A program made the translations under genes and the position numbers. A stretch of DNA of 64,000 nt, taken from assembly GCA_013396655.1 (NCBI GenBank), contig WBMV01001019.1, forward strand, positions 62,001-126,000, in the 5' to 3' direction. How positions within the stretch are numbered: the stretch's first letter is position 1; every line of letters begins with the position of its first letter. The stretch comes from Campylorhamphus procurvoides. Taxonomy: Eukaryota; Chordata; Aves; Passeriformes; Dendrocolaptidae. The notes beneath the pieces were generated by a model. That model searched no databases and was not told the origin of the DNA. It saw nothing but the letters and a program-made list of their open reading frames with translations. Positions 47,946-61,168 of this stretch are shown here, in pieces.

Positions 47946-50510
47946 TCAAACTCTCAGCTCAGGCTAATAGCACATGGGATATAATGTCACTGAACATATG
48001 CAGTAAGCCTAATGCATTGCGTAGATTAACTGAGCAGTATTGGATGTAGTGAGCATAGGGATCACTTATGGAAGAATTTACTTAACTATTTTTCCAGATG
48101 CCCAGATCTGAGTGTTTGGAAAAGCACCTGGTTGCCATGAGAGCTATGTTGTTGACTATGAGCTATGGGGTTTTGGGGCCCTTGAAACTGGGGACCTGAT
48201 CCCTGAGATATATCCCTTTCCTAAAGTGGCTTTAGGTTGCTCAACATACATCAGCTGCAACTAGACCCTGTGCAAACTGACCACAATAAACTTTCTCCAC
48301 CTCTAATGAATCTATATGCTCCTTTTCTTCCCTGAATCACCCACCAAAGTGCATTTCATACTGGCAAAATCCCTGGCATCTGCTGTCGGGTAACTCTGTG
48401 GCTAGTGGACCCTGTCTCATTAACTCACAGCCATCAGATCTAAGTGGTATCATCAGGGTGCAGCAGAGGGCTAATATTAAATACTGAAGTACTGATTTAC
48501 TAAGTGGATTTTCTAGCATCAGAAGAAGTACTAAGTTACTTTCATTATGTTAAAACTGAGGGGAAAATGGTGACCATGAAACTGGGAAATGAAAACTACT
48601 GGGGAATGCTCTTTGGCTTAAATAAAACAACTGTTATAGTCACACCCAGGCCTTTTAGATAACTAAATTTTCCTGTGTTGTGCTATTGACTTTTTAATTG
48701 AAGTTTTAATACTTCTGAAATTAAAAAAAAAAACAAAGAAAAAATCTCACTTTTTATTTCAAACTTTTTTCATTTAAATGATGCATCTTATTTAAAATTC
48801 CTAGCTTAAATACTCATCTGTTATAAATCAAAATAAGGCCACTAAAACTCATCTGTCAATACTGATTTATATGCAGAAAGGCTGAGCCTAGAGGTTAAAT
48901 TTTCCAGTGATTTTTAATTTATCTCCTTATGCATTTGTTTGAAAAGTAGGTCTAAATAATGACATACTACCAGGATAAGTCAGCTTAAAATACTAATATT
49001 TAGGCATTTTATATCTGCGTTGTATGCAATTAAATCCAATGAACAAGTGAAGCATAAAGCGAGGAAATATAATATTTTTTCTGGAGCTCACTACAGCAAC
49101 TGGACTTTTCATGTCCCTTTATTTGCTTCTTGCAGACACACCATGCTTTTCTTTCATGCTGATAAGAGAGAGTAAAAATACATTTTTAATAGACATTTAT
49201 GCAAATTACTATACTTAATACTGTTTTTCACTTATAAAACAAAGTAGAAATTTCCTTTTGCTAATCTTTCAGGCTTCATCTCAAACAGATGAGCCACTCC
49301 CTCTGCTGGGGATATTTCTACAGACTGCTCTGCAAGTGAATACAATGTGAAGTTTTTTCGGGGAACTGTTAGAACTTCTAAAGTCATATAAATCCTCAGC
49401 AGTGTTAATCACATGCAAACATTTCTCAATATATATATGTGTCTTTATGTTATTTTATACTTCTAAAATATATACCTCATTTAAAAAAATTTTAAAAAAA
49501 AGAACCAGAGACATCAAAATGTAAAGATTTCTTACACAACTGTTTTTTAGTTTTAGGATTCCTATTCTTTTTGCATATTTGTAACTTAATTTGTATATTG
49601 CCAAAGATAACTAACTGATAATGCACCAGAGAGAGTTCTCCTTTTAGCTACAGGCTAGGTTTATCCTGGACAAGAGCTGCAGGACGTGAGCAGCAGGTTT
49701 TTTGTCTTCATCTATTAACACTCAAAAAAACACCTGGAGGGTAACGATTCTCCGGAAGAAAGTTTAGTTCAATCCCAATTTTTGTTCAGTTACTGGCCTT
49801 TTGGATGAAGCTTCAGTGGATTCCAAAGAATTTCTCTGATATGATGCCAGAAACTGTTCCAACATATATTCATACATATATTCTCAGTCAAGCTGAAAAA
49901 GTGTGAAAATGTTAATATTTAAAAAATAAGCATATTTAAAAAGATACAGAAACAAAATATACAAGATCAGGTTATCGGTCTTTATTTCTGTTCTTGCCTA
50001 TGGGAATAATGTATTTACCTATATTGATTAGGTCTGAAAGAAGGATACATGTTTCAGTGGCAAGGATGCTCTTACAAGCTCTCTGAACACTGTTATCCAG
50101 GAAGAAGACCCAACTTTGGGCTACTGCTGAAGACAAGGGATTAGATCTATTCGGTAGCCAGGACTTCTCAATCTGCATGTGTGAGAAGATCAAGGGGCAC
50201 ATGTATGACTTCCGACTAGCCACAGGACTGCTGTTGCTTTTCCAGGTAAGACTTCCAATAGAAATGAAGGTAAGGTGATGTTAGAGGGTGCAGGAATAAA
50301 GGACACAACTCTATTCAGAATCAACACAACTTTATTTGTGGTTTACATGGAAAGTTTAATTTTTTTTAATTAATATCAAATTCAAGGTAAAGGAAGTTTA
50401 TAGGAGAAGGGGAAAAAGAGTGCAGAGATTTTTTTCAGTAAAGATAAAATGGAAATTAAACCCTCCCTAAAGGACTTCTTCATTTGCAGAATTTTCTTGA
50501 GTCAGAGTTA
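47946..50510. other. Spacer with a possible LTR trace
   Basis: Around 48080-48330 the sequence has a G+C-richer stretch leading to CACAATAAACTTTC (AATAAA at 48285-48290) that resembles the U3/R end of an LTR, but no termini or TATA box were found. The rest is A+T-rich and unassigned. Confidence 0.4.
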
Positions 50511-50636
50511 CAGAATATTCTGAGTTGGAAGGGAGACATATGGATCTTCAAACCCAAGTCTTAAGTGAATGGCCTGTACAGGGATTGAACCCAGGACCTT
50601 GGCATTAGCCCCACGCTCTAACCAACTGCACTAACC
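50511..50636 (-). mobile_element. tRNA-Ile-headed SINE with CR1-like tail
   Basis: On the minus strand the element starts with a tRNA-Ile-like head (50636 down to about 50573). It has an A box TTAGTGCAGTTGG and a B box GGTTCAATCCC, RNA polymerase III promoter elements. A linker (CTTAAGAC region) follows, then a CR1 3'-end-like tail ending near 50511. The anticodon loop has lost about three bases, so no tRNA could form. CTTGAGT at 50496-50502 and 50636-50642 is a possible 7-bp target duplication. This build matches the passerine TguSINE1 type as I recall it: polymerase III transcription, with CR1 enzymes doing the copying. Confidence 0.85.
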
Positions 50637-52372
50637 TTGAGTTGTTTTATCCTGATTCAGAACATTTTGGATTCAAACAAACTTGTAAATTGATACTTTC
50701 TTTTTTTTAATTTTGAAGAGCCCAGTAGTTAGTGTCCCTGTGGTCTTTTTGTTGTTCTTGTGGCAACTTGTACAACGGGACAGGATAAGTCCACTAAATG
50801 AAGACTGAATTCTAACAACCTTATGTTGAAAAGTACTAATTTCAATGAGACTACCTGAATAGACAATAGTCTTTGAACATGCCCGGATAGGGCAAAAACT
50901 GGAGTGGTAATTGCACGGAGAATAGACTACGTGTCTGGCAATTACCTACCACTAAATTTCTGAAGGCTCGTTTTCCTTCTCACATCAATTGGTAAACACA
51001 GGGAATTCTAATGACAACAGATGTCAGTGGAAAAGATACATAATGATTCACTATTACTTTGCTATGACTGACCTGAATATTTTTCCTATGGTCAAAGCCT
51101 CTTTCTATAATTCTTTTGTACAATGGACACAAATAATCAAAGCTGGAACATTTGGGGAACCAAGAGACAGGCTTATTTCTTGAGAGCTGGAGGATCCAGC
51201 AAACACCAGAATTATGTGAGTGTTTTCTAGGGAAAATGGAAAAATATGTGAAAAGTTTTGAAAAAGTAAACATATTGGCACCCAACTTTTTAAAAGTTTT
51301 AAAAAAAATTGCAAAACCAGAGAACATTAAATAAAGCAATTTCAAGGTGGAATTGTGGGACCATGTAACTAAAAATATTTAAAAAATAAACCATAAGATT
51401 TTAAGATTCTTTGAGAAAACTCTGTAAGACCTGAGGCATTTCACAGAAGCCAAGGAATTTACTTCAGCTTTGCATAGACCTTGTATATTGAGGACTTTAT
51501 TAAAATTACCAAAGGGGAAAATTTAAGCAAAATTTTATCTTTACTTTTGAAATTTTTTGTATTTAGCCTCTCTAAAGTATGAATTTAGTATGTTTCAGTG
51601 CCTTGAAAAACTTCTTATTTAGAGGAAACCCTCCTAATATGGCAGAAGCAATAGTTGAAAATAAGGATGTTGCATATATAAAACATAGGGGACTGCCACT
51701 GGGTCATGAAGTCCAGTCTCCTGTGGCTGTTTTTACATTAATTCAATTTAATTAAATCTAACCAAAAGGTCTAAGTTGTTTCTGTTAAGTGCTATAATAG
51801 AAACATATGTGTGTCTAATTCAAGCCCCTTTCCTAATGTTGTGATATATAATGTGCCTCTTTGCAAACATTTCTTGGTGTAATAAAACTGAAGCTTGACA
51901 GAAGCATGGTGTTGAGGCAAGACAAAGTGTGAACTGAGCAAAGCAGTTAGGTCCACACCTGAAGTCAGGCAACACTAAATCAAGCACTAAAAGCTGTATT
52001 TATGGTTTCACAGTATTTTACCTTGAAGACAGGAAGAATCACTAGGGACTTTTTCCATGGGAAACAGAACATGCCAGGAGCTATATGATGGGCTAAGTTG
52101 AGGGTTTAATAAATTCAGAAAGCATGGAAGTGATAGGTGCTGAAGGTAGGGCAATGTGTTCTGCTGGCTGAACACCTGCTACTTTAGCAAATGCAGCGGT
52201 CATTCTTGCTTCTCTCCTGTGGCTCTTCCAGGTGTTTCAGTGCACACAACATCTGGAGGATAGCACACAGTTTTACTCAGGTCATCTATTGTTCTGTGGA
52301 TTACAAATGAACTCTTGACAATTTAACTGTGTACTTGCTGGAAATTAGCATTAAATTTCCAAGAAAATAAGC

Positions 52373-52412
52373 AAAAAAAAAAACCAAAACCAAAACCAAA
52401 ACAAAGAAAACC
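52373..52412 (+). repeat. (CCAAAA)n-type tract
   Basis: Poly-A followed by about four AAAACC units; the most regular example of the A-rich tracts in this window. Confidence 0.85.
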
Positions 52413-54499
52413 ACATAGTCAGTACTTCCTCTAGATAAAATAAACTGTCAGGTTAAATTTTAAAATTTAATAGCATTCTTCATTTCAGAATCTTTGCATC
52501 TCCTATATGATCACAACCAGTGCTGGTGTCTTTGAGCTTGGGGGATTGCACAATATTGTGGATTGGCCATTCTACAAAGAAACTGAGCCTAGACCCTGTG
52601 CCAGCTCACAGCATGTCACAACTTTGCTTCTATTATTTTACCCTTTGCCTGTCTTCTTATAGTAGCTTTATCAAATGTATAAGCTAAATTACGGCAGTCT
52701 GATACTGCAATTGTTCTAGACATGCAAAATGGGGCAAAAAATAGTCTAAATTACGTGGATTTTGTTTACATATTGTAGAAGTATCCTGGATGTATTTAAA
52801 TGTATTGCAACTAATTTTACTGAAAGGATTAATATTCTAACCTAATCTAATGATTTCTGTTTAAAAGATGAGTACATTTAAATATGTATATGTCGTAAAA
52901 TCTAGCTATCTTATTTGATTCTTGCAGATCACATTTTGCAAGAGTCCTCATATTCTTTTGCTTTCTTATGTACTTTTCTTTGAAATAAATGAGTCTCAGA
53001 ATGAGAATTTTTGCTCCTCTTTAGATTAAACTTCATGCACAAACAGGATTGTTAATGAAATGTAATAAAAGTATTAAATTTAACTGATAAATCTTTGCAC
53101 TGAAATCCTTGCACTTTGGCCAGATATAAACGGTTTGCACTGAAGTATGAGAAGACACATCTGTATTGTTGGAGTGCTGCAGCACTATATACCACATTGC
53201 TGTCTCAATGTAACAATGTCTACAAAAATAGCATATGTGCCCATGTGCAAGTACATATGCAACACATTCTGCCCCTTAGAAAATTTTGAGCCTGGTTGCT
53301 CAAAGTTTTTCAGATTATTTTCAGTCTGAAAAAAAAAACAAACCCAAAACATATGAAACTATGATCGCAGTTACTAATAAGGGAAATGAGAATAGTTAGC
53401 TGTTTTTAACCAGAGTTTCACTGGTACATAAAATCTCAATTGCTCCCATTCTATTAGCAAATAGAAAAGATTCATCATTTCTGCCACCGCTCAGGTTGTG
53501 TAGCATAGAAAAGACAGAAAACCTCCTCTTGTTCTCTGCACCTAAAACCATTTTATCCTAAAGGATAAGTTTTCTGGAAACTAAATGCTCTTCCTCTTCT
53601 GGCTCAGCTTTACAATCTTTCATGGGGCAGCAATGTCTAGACCTAACAGTGCTACATATCCTTCAGATTACTTTCATCATGACATTACCATAAACAAATT
53701 GGGTTAAGTTTGAAAAAGTTTTAAGGGTCTTGCAATTAAAAGTTTAAATCTCACATGAATGTGGCTTTATGTACTTGAGTGCATTTCTTTCAGACCAGGC
53801 CTTTAGATATTTCACATTCTTTATTATTTGTATTTTAATACCTATGTCTTTTAAGGGATTTGTCCTAAAATGACAGAGCAGGTCAGACACAGGGCCAGAA
53901 TGATAACTTATGATGTTCCACAATATAGTGTAGAGTTGTAGCCACTTTTAATGTAATATTGTTTCAGTGAACCAACATAAGTTGAACCTCCATGCTTTCT
54001 TTTTCAGAGAATGAATTATCATGTTATTGTTGTTAAACTGAGGACATATATCATCTACACAAAGTATTACTCCTATAAGTGTCAGTAATTTTTTTAAAAA
54101 GTCTGTTACAAAAGCAGGTGCATGCGTTGTTTTGTTTGTTTTTTTTTTCATTTTGAAATGTAATAAAGTCAGTTTTTGGCCTCAAGCAATACCAGGATTT
54201 AAAATAGGAACTACTTTGAAGCAACATGAAGTTGCACCCAGCCTGTAGGTTATTAAATGTGCTTTCTCTCTCTGGCTTCCTAAATGCATCTCATTGTTTA
54301 ATGGAATTCTAACTGTAAGATTCAATTGTAGACAGTTAAGCTGGACTTCTTTAAAAGTATATAATTATGCACCCAGAGCTTCAAAACACAAGTGGATTGG
54401 GGTTTGAGAGGTCAAGGGGTGGGGGAGAGGGAGGACACCAAAATATTTTTTACTTCTAGATCACAAAGATGAATATACAAATTAACAGTATTTCAAGAG

Positions 54500-54830
54500 A
54501 AGCAATAACATGCCTCGTGGGTGGGTCATCTTAGAGATGTAGTCAGATCAAACTGGGCTTCAACCTTCAAGGGCTTGCTTTCAAGCACAGCTCAGTTTGT
54601 TTGATTCACAACCAACAATAGCCTGCTCTTTCAAAGCACATTGGTAAATAAACATTCCATTCCAGCAAGTCTGCCTTTCCAGGGCATGTAAGATACTCTT
54701 ATAACTGGGATCCATTCATGAACTTTGGCTCTTTAAAAACTGAGCATCTGGTTATGAAGGCAAAGCAATCCTCTGAATCACCAAAACATTGTTACCCACA
54801 ACTTGCAGTGTTACTGTTCACTCTATGTGA
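54500..54830. promoter_or_regulatory. Candidate conserved noncoding element (FOX/TEAD-type sites)
   Basis: A mixed-composition block containing GTAAATAAACA (forkhead type) at 54644-54654, followed by two CATTCC (TEAD-type) words at 54654-54664. Upstream are CTTTCAAAG and a CAACAATAG (SOX-like) site. No open frame. Regulatory role inferred only. Confidence 0.3.
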
Positions 54831-57800
54831 GCTCAAATCATGCAGTCCACGATATATGTAGTGTACCTAGAAGGCTCAACTCTGTAGTTACATTAAATAA
54901 ATTCTTTTGCAAAAGGTGGTCTTACACTATGGTGCTGTTGGCTGTAAATTCACAAAAGTAAAGCCAACATATATTGCACACAAGTGCCATAGATACAGCT
55001 CCAGCAAAGAAAAAAAAAAGAATAAAATTTAAAGAAGAATATTTCTATTTTACTTTAATAAGGTGTAAAGACAGCTCAGCGTGTACAGTTGAAGGCATGC
55101 TTGAAGGGACTACAAGAAGGAGGAAGAGAAAGATCCATAACCATTCTTTGCTTTATATTAATTTCATACACAGAAGGTTTCAATTTCTAGAACTTTTATC
55201 TTTTTATTTAAACTTCCTTTGTGTTCAATTAAAAAAAACCCCACCACTTTTAAAAGGTACATTAATTGTTTCAATCTTTTATTTTTACAAAATGTCTCAG
55301 CTTTTTATTTGTTCATGTAGGCTTGTTCCAGAATGCTAATATCTTCTCCCTCAGTTACACTCCAACCCCAAGAAAAATCATGTTAGAGCAAGTAGTGCTT
55401 TCTGAATGAAAGCTTTATTTTCACATACAGCCAAAATGAGTTATATGACACCTGCACGAACTATGTTTCCCTCATTTTATGAAACTGGAATACAGCCAAG
55501 TTGTTCAGCATTTCTGTAGGTGCAGAGGTTTTTTCACACGCCTCTTCTTCCCAACATCACCTGCATCAATGATTTGGGTGTTCCCCTCAGGTAGGTAAGA
55601 ATTTAAGCATGTTAGTACTGAGATTGGCCACACCCAGAGATATTTTTTTTTAACAATGTTTATGTTAGCCAAATATGACATAGTGATCTATGATAATTAT
55701 TTTTTGAACTTTGCATAACTATTTATTGCTGGATGTCAGGGGTAGCTGATGCTATTACGATACAGAGATTTCCAGAACCGTACCATGACATAAAATCAGG
55801 TAGTAAACATAAACATTTGCACTAAGGAAATGGAAAGCTGAATGTGCCCAATAGTCCAGCTAGTTCATTATGTTGTTGCTAGGCCTGGTTAGTAAGACCA
55901 TTGAAAAGGAAAACACAAGAAATGCTGCAGAGAACTGTGGTATTATTATCATCCTATGCTGAAGTTGGGAAGGCAGAGTGGGATGTGGGAATGTAGTTTC
56001 CAAAGGCCATGCTGTGTCTCCTTCAACAACGAACATCATTTTCTGCTGGCCTCAACCCAACATCTTCTGAAGCAGCTTGCACATACACACAAAAAACAGC
56101 CCCCCACCCTCCACAGTGGGAGGATCTGTCTATCTGGGATATAAAACAATTCAATCCTAGTACATTTTCTATCTATCTTTCTGCTTTAAATAGCTTTTGT
56201 TTGGTTAATTGGTGCTGTAGGCAGATAACCAATTTTCTCCTGTGGAGGGATTAGCAGAACTCCATTGTTGAGATGTTCTAATTGTTAATTTGCATGCTTG
56301 AGAAAGATTATAGTTTTGATTGTGAAACCTACCAGGGTTGAATTTTTTTTCCTGAACAAAGTAGTTTTTTGCACTTAATATCTACATATTATCAGGCATT
56401 GGACAACATCAAAGAAAATTATGAAGCATATTTAAAGAACAAATATCTCCAATTCTCCTCTTTGAGAACAATTCATGGCCAGCTCCGTCTCCAAAGGAAG
56501 TTGAATAAACCCTAAGGCTGGAGAGTCTTCTAAAAAGTGTTAAGATCACAAAGGATTGCAGAAGCCCAGAAAATATCATTCTTGCCAATCTTCTTAGTTC
56601 ATATACTGTAGGAGTTTCTCTTCTTTATCTTTGCCCTTCTCTTCATAGTGAAAAATAAAATAAGATCGAGTTATTAGCCTGAAATGGATAACTGGAGGTG
56701 AAGTCTTGCAGAAGATGAGACACTTTGAAGTTTTCATATAAATAATAAGTTGTAATAAACCTGTTAGGGGAAGATGGGAACTTCATTCTTCATATATGTC
56801 TGGCAGCTCATCAGAAAGTTACTATCTTAGGAGGTATGGGAATTTTATCCCATTTAGCTAACTTGGGCTAAAACTCCTTCCATCATTAGGCACCATTCCT
56901 GGAAAACACAAGAGAAATTTTAGTTTTTTCTTTAGGGGAACATTAACTCATTTTTATTGCTGCTGTTTTGCAAAGGGATGTGGCACCAACACTGTCCTCA
57001 GATTATATCAGTCACTGTTAATTTTAATCCTTTCTTTACTCCAATGCTTGCGTTCTATTAGTATATGAGTAGTGACAGAAGAAGATCTGATATTTTGAAT
57101 TTCTGATATAAAAAGTCCTGCTCCCTTATGGTTTTTTGGAGCCTTTTGCAGCTGTGTTGAATGATTGCAAAGTTACTGCAAAATGTCCTCAGAAGAAAAA
57201 CTTCTTACTAGAGTAGTGGAACTCATTACATGAGACAATGAAAATGTAAAATTATTTTCAGCTTATGGATAACTAAAACTTTTTGAGTGTTACAATCAAG
57301 TTCTGCAGATGGGTGGAAAGTACCAGGAGAAGGTAAAATAAAAGAGTGGAGGGAAGATGAATCAAGAACATGAATCTACAGACACTTTACTCAGTAGTCA
57401 GAAAATTAGAAATGCCTGAATAGTGGCAGAAGGCAGACACTGATTTCTTCTGTGCCCAAGAAAGGAAAAATAAAAAATTTGTACCTAGGAAGCCTTTTTC
57501 TTTTTAATTGGTTTATTTTCTCTTGTTCTTGGGGAATCTGAAATGAGAGAGGAAAGTTTCTGCAGAATTGTCTTCCTGATCAAAGGAAGGATGTGAAAAA
57601 TTAAAATGTGTATTGGTTTAACCAGGGAGATCCTAAAATCCCCATACAAAGTAAGGTTTGGATAATTACATACTGGTGAACACTCCACAACAAAAGTTTT
57701 GGGGTTTTCTAGCTGACTGAGAGAAAGGGGAAAAAATGAGAGCATTAAAACAAACTAAATGAAATAAAAACTTTCATGCAAACATGAACATACAAGTACT

Positions 57801-57912
57801 TTGTTTTCTGTCTTTGATACATTTCATAACATGAGAAAAATGTCTCTGTGAGCATTATACACTTGACTGATGATTATACTAGGACCTTTAGGGGACTCAT
57901 CCCTTTTGTTTT

Positions 57913-58432
57913 AGAATCATAGAATGAATCATAGAATAGTAGAATGGTTTAGATTGGTAGGGACCTTTAAAGGTCATCTAGTTCCGTGGGCAGGGACACC
58001 TTTCTCTAGACCAGGTTGCTCAAAGACCCATTCAACCTCACCTTAAAAACATCCAGGGATGGGTCATCCATAGCTTCTCTGTGCTACCTGTGCCAGTGCC
58101 TCACTACCTTCACAGTAAAGAATTTCTTCCTAACATCTAATATAGACCTGCCCTCTTTCATTTTAAAGCCATTCCCTCTTGTTCTATCTACAGATCCTCA
58201 TTAGAAATTCCTCTTCTGCTCTCTTGTAGCCCCTTTAGGTACTGGAAGGTGCTCTCCCTGGAGACTTCTCTTTTCCAGGACGAACAACTTCAACTCTCTC
58301 AGCCTGTCTTTACAGAAGAGGTGCTCCATTCTTATAACCATCTTCATAGCCTTCTCTGGGCTCTTTCCAACAGCTCTATGCCCTCCTTGTGCTATGGAGT
58401 CCAGAGCTTTACACAGGTCTCCAGGTGGGGGT
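57913..58432 (-). mobile_element. CR1 LINE, 5'-truncated 3' end, minus strand
   Basis: From the low-coordinate end it starts with several AGAATCAT/ATAGAATAG copies of the CR1 terminal repeat (57913-57945). It continues through the conserved 3' stretch (TTTAAAGGTCATCTAG at 57966-57981) and the reverse-complemented ORF2 C-terminal region, including CTTCTCTGGGCTC near 58352. It stops at about 58432 where CR1 similarity ends abruptly. Minus-strand frames are broken. A truncated, inactive copy about 520 bp long. Confidence 0.94.
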
Positions 58433-60535
58433 TAGTTACTGTGCTACAGTTTGTGTCATTTTAGCAGCCTGATATTTTTTACTGATATTGAAACAGTTCA
58501 CAGGTTTATGAGATCACTTCCATAAAATAAGAATTTTTTCTAAGGGAAGGACAAATATAGACCTCAATAGACTTCTCCGTTTAGGTGTAGGGGCTATAAT
58601 AGTCAATGATGATAACCAAAATCTGAAATGATAGTGAATAGCACATAGTAAATAAAAACTGAAAACCTCCATCCTGAGTAACTTAGCTGTGGAGATGCAA
58701 CTGAACTGGTGCAGCCCTGGTTAAAATGGAAAAGCCTTAGTAGTCATGAAGATGAGGAATGCTAAGGAATTGGCTGTTGCAGCCAGCGGAGCAAAAGGTA
58801 ATTCTACATCTGGACTCTTGAAAACAATTGCTGTTTTCTCTTTGTTCATATTAAAATGCTTCCAGATTAAGCAGGCTCTTTAGTGTATGACTTAACAAAG
58901 AGCATAGTTCATCCATTACTATTATTAGATTGTTTGTCTATAGCAGCCCCAGAATAACCTTAAACTGTTGTAAGTTTTATTTTCAGCTTTGACTGCTTAA
59001 CACTATAATTATTTACTGATCCTCAGTGCCCACAGAACCATCATTGTGAAACTGTGAATGAGTTTTAAGACATAGGCAGAGGAGGTATTTACAGACCGGG
59101 TAAGGTGGTTGTCTTATTTTTCAACTCTGATAACTGTAGGATATCTGAGGTTCTAGTGATTTATATACTTCATATCCTTCTGAGAAGAAATAAAAACTAC
59201 AGATTGGAATGAAGTAAGTTTTCAATTAAGTATCTCCAAAATATTCTACTAAACTCTAAACTTGCTTCAATTATTTAAAGTTTTGACTTTATGTTTTAGT
59301 TCTAGATTTTGTACCTTAGTCAATATAATCCCAACAGCTTTAGGTCTGGGAGCAAAAAATTAGACAGCAACCTAAGAATTTTATTTTTTTAATAGTAATT
59401 TTGAACTATTAATAATTTGATCAGAGAATACTCTCTGGCAGTTTCCAGGTCTGCATGCTTTCATATAGGAATAGTTGACAGAAACTTCAGGTTTCTGAAT
59501 GGTTATGTTATTCTTAGAAGCCTAAGCATCTTCTTCTGTGCCATGGCTCAGATCTCAGTCCCACAAGGAAAAATACTAGACCGATGTTACAAATTTCCAA
59601 GATATTTTAGCTAAGAAAATGCAATATTTTAGACTTTGAGTACTATTTATGGGAGAAAGCTGTCATTCTGAAATTCAGCTTTGATCGCTCACTCACAATG
59701 ATTTTAATTGACTTTCTGTAGATCAGAAATAACATTGGGCTGCAGACATCAAATTAGAGTGGTCCCAGAGTGCACTATACGTAGTTTACTGGGTCACACC
59801 AAAAAACTTCATTAGTAATATAACATGTCAAAATTAGTCACTTAAGAGTGTAAACACCTCCAGAAACAGGAATACGCAGGCCTCCAGCCATCTGCTTTGT
59901 GTGTTATTCCTGCTTTTTCACTGTAGGCACTGATTTTTGTTCACTCAGCCAGATGATCGTCATCTTAGATTCAGCTGAGTGTCCCGAAGTACCAGAGAGC
60001 TGGAGATGTCAACAGATTGTGATGCCTTCCGGTAGGGGCACAATGCTCTGGGCTCAGCAGGGAGGACTAACATCAACAGCTGGTACATCCCAGGATCTCT
60101 TTTCCATCTTCTCCTCTCATTTTTTTGCTACATATGTGAGAAGCAAACGATCTTGTCATTATTAGCAAAGGCACCCTGGAGTAACCCTACACTCCTTTTT
60201 AACCCAAGCCAGTGACAAACCCCCCACCCCCATCATCCCTACCCCTCTATTCCCCTTCTTCTCACCTCTCTTCTCAGTCTGTTCTCTGCTGTTCTGGCAT
60301 TCTGAATTTGTGCTCGATTTCGAGTATATTGTTTTCATTAAAATTTATAATTTCTAGTTAGTACAGGTTTGGGTTTTTTTGCTGCCTGTTCTGCAGCAGC
60401 TGATTCATATGTACCTGATTCCTCATTTTACGAAACTAGATTTATTTGGTCAAATTCAATGGAAATATATTTTTAAAGCTCTATAAAATAACAGAGATCT
60501 TGAATAGAAGTAATTAATTTTGTTTATAATTTCAT
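58433..60535. other. A+T-rich spacer, no gene recognised
   Basis: Slightly more balanced composition at about 59870-60300, with a C-rich pyrimidine patch (60218-60290). No exon, transposon or RNA gene recognised. Confidence 0.5.
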
Positions 60536-60800
60536 TTAAAATATGACAAATGTACACTAGCCATGCAACCAGAAAACAAATCCTAAATTGCATGATCAGA
60601 AGAAAACATTAACAAGCCTCTGAACAGCAGTAGCAGTGTCAATTGCTAGTTCATATAAAAGAGTCAATAGGGGATTAGGCAATTGCTGTGCAAAGAATAA
60701 ACCAATGATTTCTTGAAAATTAGTGTTCAGCTGATAGCCATTTAATTAAATGGTTTGCTTTAGCATTTGTGATTTTTAATGGAATTTCAGGAGAGGTTAA
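60536..60800. promoter_or_regulatory. Candidate conserved noncoding element with perfect palindrome
   Basis: Contains CCATTTAATTAAATGG, a perfect 16-bp palindrome, at 60738-60753. Its TTAATTAA core is a head-to-head homeodomain site. CAATTGCT words occur near 60640 and 60680 and GCATGATC near 60590. Composition and motif density resemble the other candidate elements. No open frame. Motif evidence only. Confidence 0.4.
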
Positions 60801-60983
60801 AGGGAGGAGTGGAAGGATAAGATTTAATACAGATACAGAAAGCTTTCATTTCTTTGTTAAATGCATAGTGTTTTGATATGTCATCATTCCCATCAAGAGG
60901 TTGATGGGAAAAATATGAGTGTAGGAATAGCTAGAAATAAGAATGGGAAAAAATCTTCCTAAATTTAAATGACAAGTAAGAAT

Positions 60984-61168
60984 TAGTGTCACAGATATTT
61001 CACAGAATATTTTGAGTTGGAAGGGACCCACAAGGATCACAGAGCCCAGCTCTTAAGTGAATGGCCCATACAGGTATCAAACACACAACATGGATCAAAC
61101 ACATGACCTTGGTGTTATTAGTACCATGCTCTAACCAACTGAGCTAATGCCACGTAGTTGGTAGTGTC
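60984..61168 (-). mobile_element. tRNA-Ile-headed SINE with CR1-like tail and duplicated B-box region
   Basis: Same build and orientation as the copy at 50.5 kb. The minus-strand head keeps the tRNA-Ile anticodon loop CTAATAA, with anticodon AAT at 61117-61119, and an A-box-like sequence GCTCAGTTGG at 61135-61144. The tail reads TGAGTTGGAAGGGACC at 61013-61028 plus the linker CTTAAGTGAATGG. An approximately 19-nt tandem duplication (61073-61091 and 61092 onward) doubles the B-box segment. TAGTGTC at 60984-60990 and 61162-61168 is a possible 7-bp target duplication. Not a functional tRNA. Confidence 0.85.

Larger units (their letters stand above)
50637..57912. other. A+T-rich spacer, no gene recognised
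   Basis: Over 7 kb with no confident exon or transposon. It holds the CCAAAA tract at 52373-52412 and a candidate conserved block at 54500-54830. Open frames of about 121 codons at 50980-51345 and 54974-55339 lack any domain or composition suggestive of coding. Confidence 0.5.

Noticed and set aside
48080..48330. Possible LTR U3/R end with AATAAA
   Set aside because: No termini, TATA box or target-site duplication found; kept only as a remark in the spacer entry.
50573..50636. Possible minus-strand tRNA-Ile gene
   Set aside because: The anticodon arm lacks bases and the sequence continues into a CR1-like tail; it is a SINE head.
61092..61152. Possible minus-strand tRNA-Ile gene with AAT anticodon
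   Set aside because: The B-box region is duplicated and decayed and joined to a CR1-like tail; a SINE, not a tRNA gene.
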